NCBI RefSeq assembly: GCF_009724245.1
Contig: NZ_WNNK01000006.1
Span: forward strand, 62,001 to 126,000
Length of the DNA stretch: 64,000 nucleotides
Source of the DNA: Pseudomonas spelaei
Lineage (GTDB): Bacteria > Pseudomonadota > Gammaproteobacteria > Pseudomonadales > Pseudomonadaceae
Direction of reading: 5' to 3'
Part shown: positions 63,012 to 64,000 of the stretch, piece by piece
How the letters are laid out: each line of letters begins with the position of its first letter
How positions within the stretch are numbered: position 1 is the stretch's first letter
Program-made: the position numbers and the translations under genes
The notes under the pieces: generated by a model
The model's input: the letters and a program-made list of their open reading frames with translations, nothing else
Database searches by the model: none
What the model was told of the DNA's origin: nothing

Positions 63012-64000
63012 ATGTCTCTTCGTAATATGAATATCGCGCCACGGGCATTCCTCGGCTTCGCGCTGATTGGCGCCCTGATGTTGTTTCTCGGTGTGTTCGC
63101 CCTGAACCAGATGAGCAAGATCCGCGCGGCCACTGAAGACATCACCCTGAGCAGCGTGCCCAGCATCCGCGCCCTGGACGAGTTCACTCAACTGACCCTG
63201 CGTCTGCGGGTGTTGTCCTATCGCTTGCTGACCAACCGCGAGCCGGACGTACAGCAAAAGACCCTGGAGGCCTTTGATGTGCGCAATCAGCAGATCCGCA
63301 CCGCCCAGGGTATCTACGAAAAGCTGATCACCAGCAGTGAAGAGCGCAGCGCCTACGACGAGTACGTGCGGTTGCTGGGGCAATACCATCAGATTGAAGC
63401 GCGCATGAAGAGCCTGTCCCGGGCTAATCAAGTGGATGAGTTGCGGGTCATGCTGAACACCGAGCTGCTGAATAACTCCGAGCAGGTCAACACCGTTCTG
63501 AACCGCTTGCTGGATATCAACAACAAAGCGGCCATCGCCACCAACGAACAAGCGGCCAATCAATACGACACAGCGTTCAACCTGGTGGTCGTCCTGTTGG
63601 TATTCGCCACGGCGCTGACCCTGCTGTTCGCCTGGCTGCTGACCCGCAGCATTACCCAGCCGATTTCTCAGGCCCTGAGTGCGGCTGAGGAAATCGCCGA
63701 AGGCAACCTGACTCGCCCGATCAAGGTTGAGGGTGAGGACGAAGCCGGACGCCTGCTGTTGGCCATGGCGAAGATGCAGGAAAAGCTGCGGGATACCCTG
63801 CAACGCATTTCCGGCTCCGCCACCCAGTTGGCTTCGGCCGCTGAAGAGCTGAACGCCGTCACCGACGAAAGCGCCCGTGGCCTGACCCAGCAAAACAACG
63901 AAATCGAGCAAGCCGCCACCGCTGTCAACGAGATGACCAGCGCCGTCGAAGAAGTCGCCCGCAATGCCGTGAGCACTTCCGAAGCCTCGAAAAATGCCAC
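63012..64000 (+). CDS. Methyl-accepting chemotaxis protein (5' part; runs off the right edge)
   Basis: At least 329 codons, open at the window end. It has an N-terminal transmembrane helix ('FLGFALIGALMLFLGVFALN'), a periplasmic four-helix-bundle-type sensor (about residues 32-190, 'IRALDEFTQLTLRLRVLSYR') and a second transmembrane helix ('FNLVVVLLVFATALTLLFAW'). A HAMP domain ('RSITQPISQALSAAEEIAEGNL') and the start of the signalling helix ('QQNNEIEQAATAVNEMTSAV') follow. It is an inner-membrane chemoreceptor; the ligand is unknown. ATG 63012 has AGGA about 9 nt upstream. The sigma-28-like promoter upstream fits motility-linked expression. Confidence 0.93.
   Translation, partial: MSLRNMNIAPRAFLGFALIGALMLFLGVFALNQMSKIRAATEDITLSSVPSIRALDEFTQLTLRLRVLSYRLLTNREPDVQQKTLEAFDVRNQQIRTAQGIYEKLITSSEERSAYDEYVRLLGQYHQIEARMKSLSRANQVDELRVMLNTELLNNSEQVNTVLNRLLDINNKAAIATNEQAANQYDTAFNLVVVLLVFATALTLLFAWLLTRSITQPISQALSAAEEIAEGNLTRPIKVEGEDEAGRLLLAMAKMQEKLRDTLQRISGSATQLASAAEELNAVTDESARGLTQQNNEIEQAATAVNEMTSAVEEVARNAVSTSEASKNA

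Overview
The window looks like a chromosomal segment of a Pseudomonas of the P. fluorescens group. The evidence is high-GC coding sequence, P. fluorescens-type REP doublets (GTGGGAGCGGGCTTGCCCGCGA) between genes, and a gene order that largely follows the P. aeruginosa PA4972-PA5020 region. That region runs thiC, tolC/opmH, waaA, LysR/SMR, hldE, msbA, waaL, the LPS outer-core cluster, the waa kinase/heptosyltransferase operon, glnE, aceEF, dipA and msrA. Species and gene identities are from sequence recognition only; no database search was run.

Layout. 1-8.9 kb: a lipoprotein, a thiamine-precursor module (TPP riboswitch, thiC, cytX), the TolC-type outer-membrane channel, waaA (Kdo transferase), and a LysR/SMR efflux pair. 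9.0-12.0 kb: a three-gene oxidoreductase and hypothetical operon. 12.0-17.8 kb: sugar epimerase, hldE, a stand-alone APS kinase (cysC) overlapping a carbohydrate sulfotransferase, and msbA. 18-27.2 kb: an O-antigen ligase fused to a kinase-like domain, then a tightly coupled minus-strand operon of LPS-core genes (wapO, wapH, mig-14-like, dnpA, ssg, wapR). 27.3-31.3 kb: an insert relative to P. aeruginosa with a small lipoprotein, a TonB-dependent receptor, an unrecognised protein built of two ~100-residue repeats, and an AT-rich, strand-asymmetric 0.44-kb stretch. 31.3-38.2 kb: the operon waaF-waaC-waaG-waaP-wapP-wapQ-double kinase, with overlapping start and stop codons at most junctions. 38.3-46 kb: glnE and aceEF with an operator-like promoter region. 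46-64 kb: dipA, msrA, rlmJ, a small T6SS module (vgrG plus DUF4123 adaptor, no visible effector), a DUF2165 protein, divergent putP/putA with five GTTGCA motifs, an acyl-CoA dehydrogenase, a zapA/TIGR02449 pair, and the start of a chemotaxis receptor with a sigma-28-like promoter.

Functionally, most of the window builds and exports lipopolysaccharide: Kdo transfer (waaA), heptose supply (hldE) and transfer (waaC/F), core glucose and rhamnose transferases, core phosphorylation (waaP and relatives), carbamoylation (wapO), lipid A-core flipping (msbA) and O-antigen ligation (waaL). The most unusual parts are the sulfotransferase/APS-kinase pair placed inside the LPS locus, which suggests sulfated surface glycan, and the AT-rich island with the two-repeat protein. 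The orphan T6SS spike module and several regulatory palindromes (aceE, putAP, chemoreceptor) also merit a second look.
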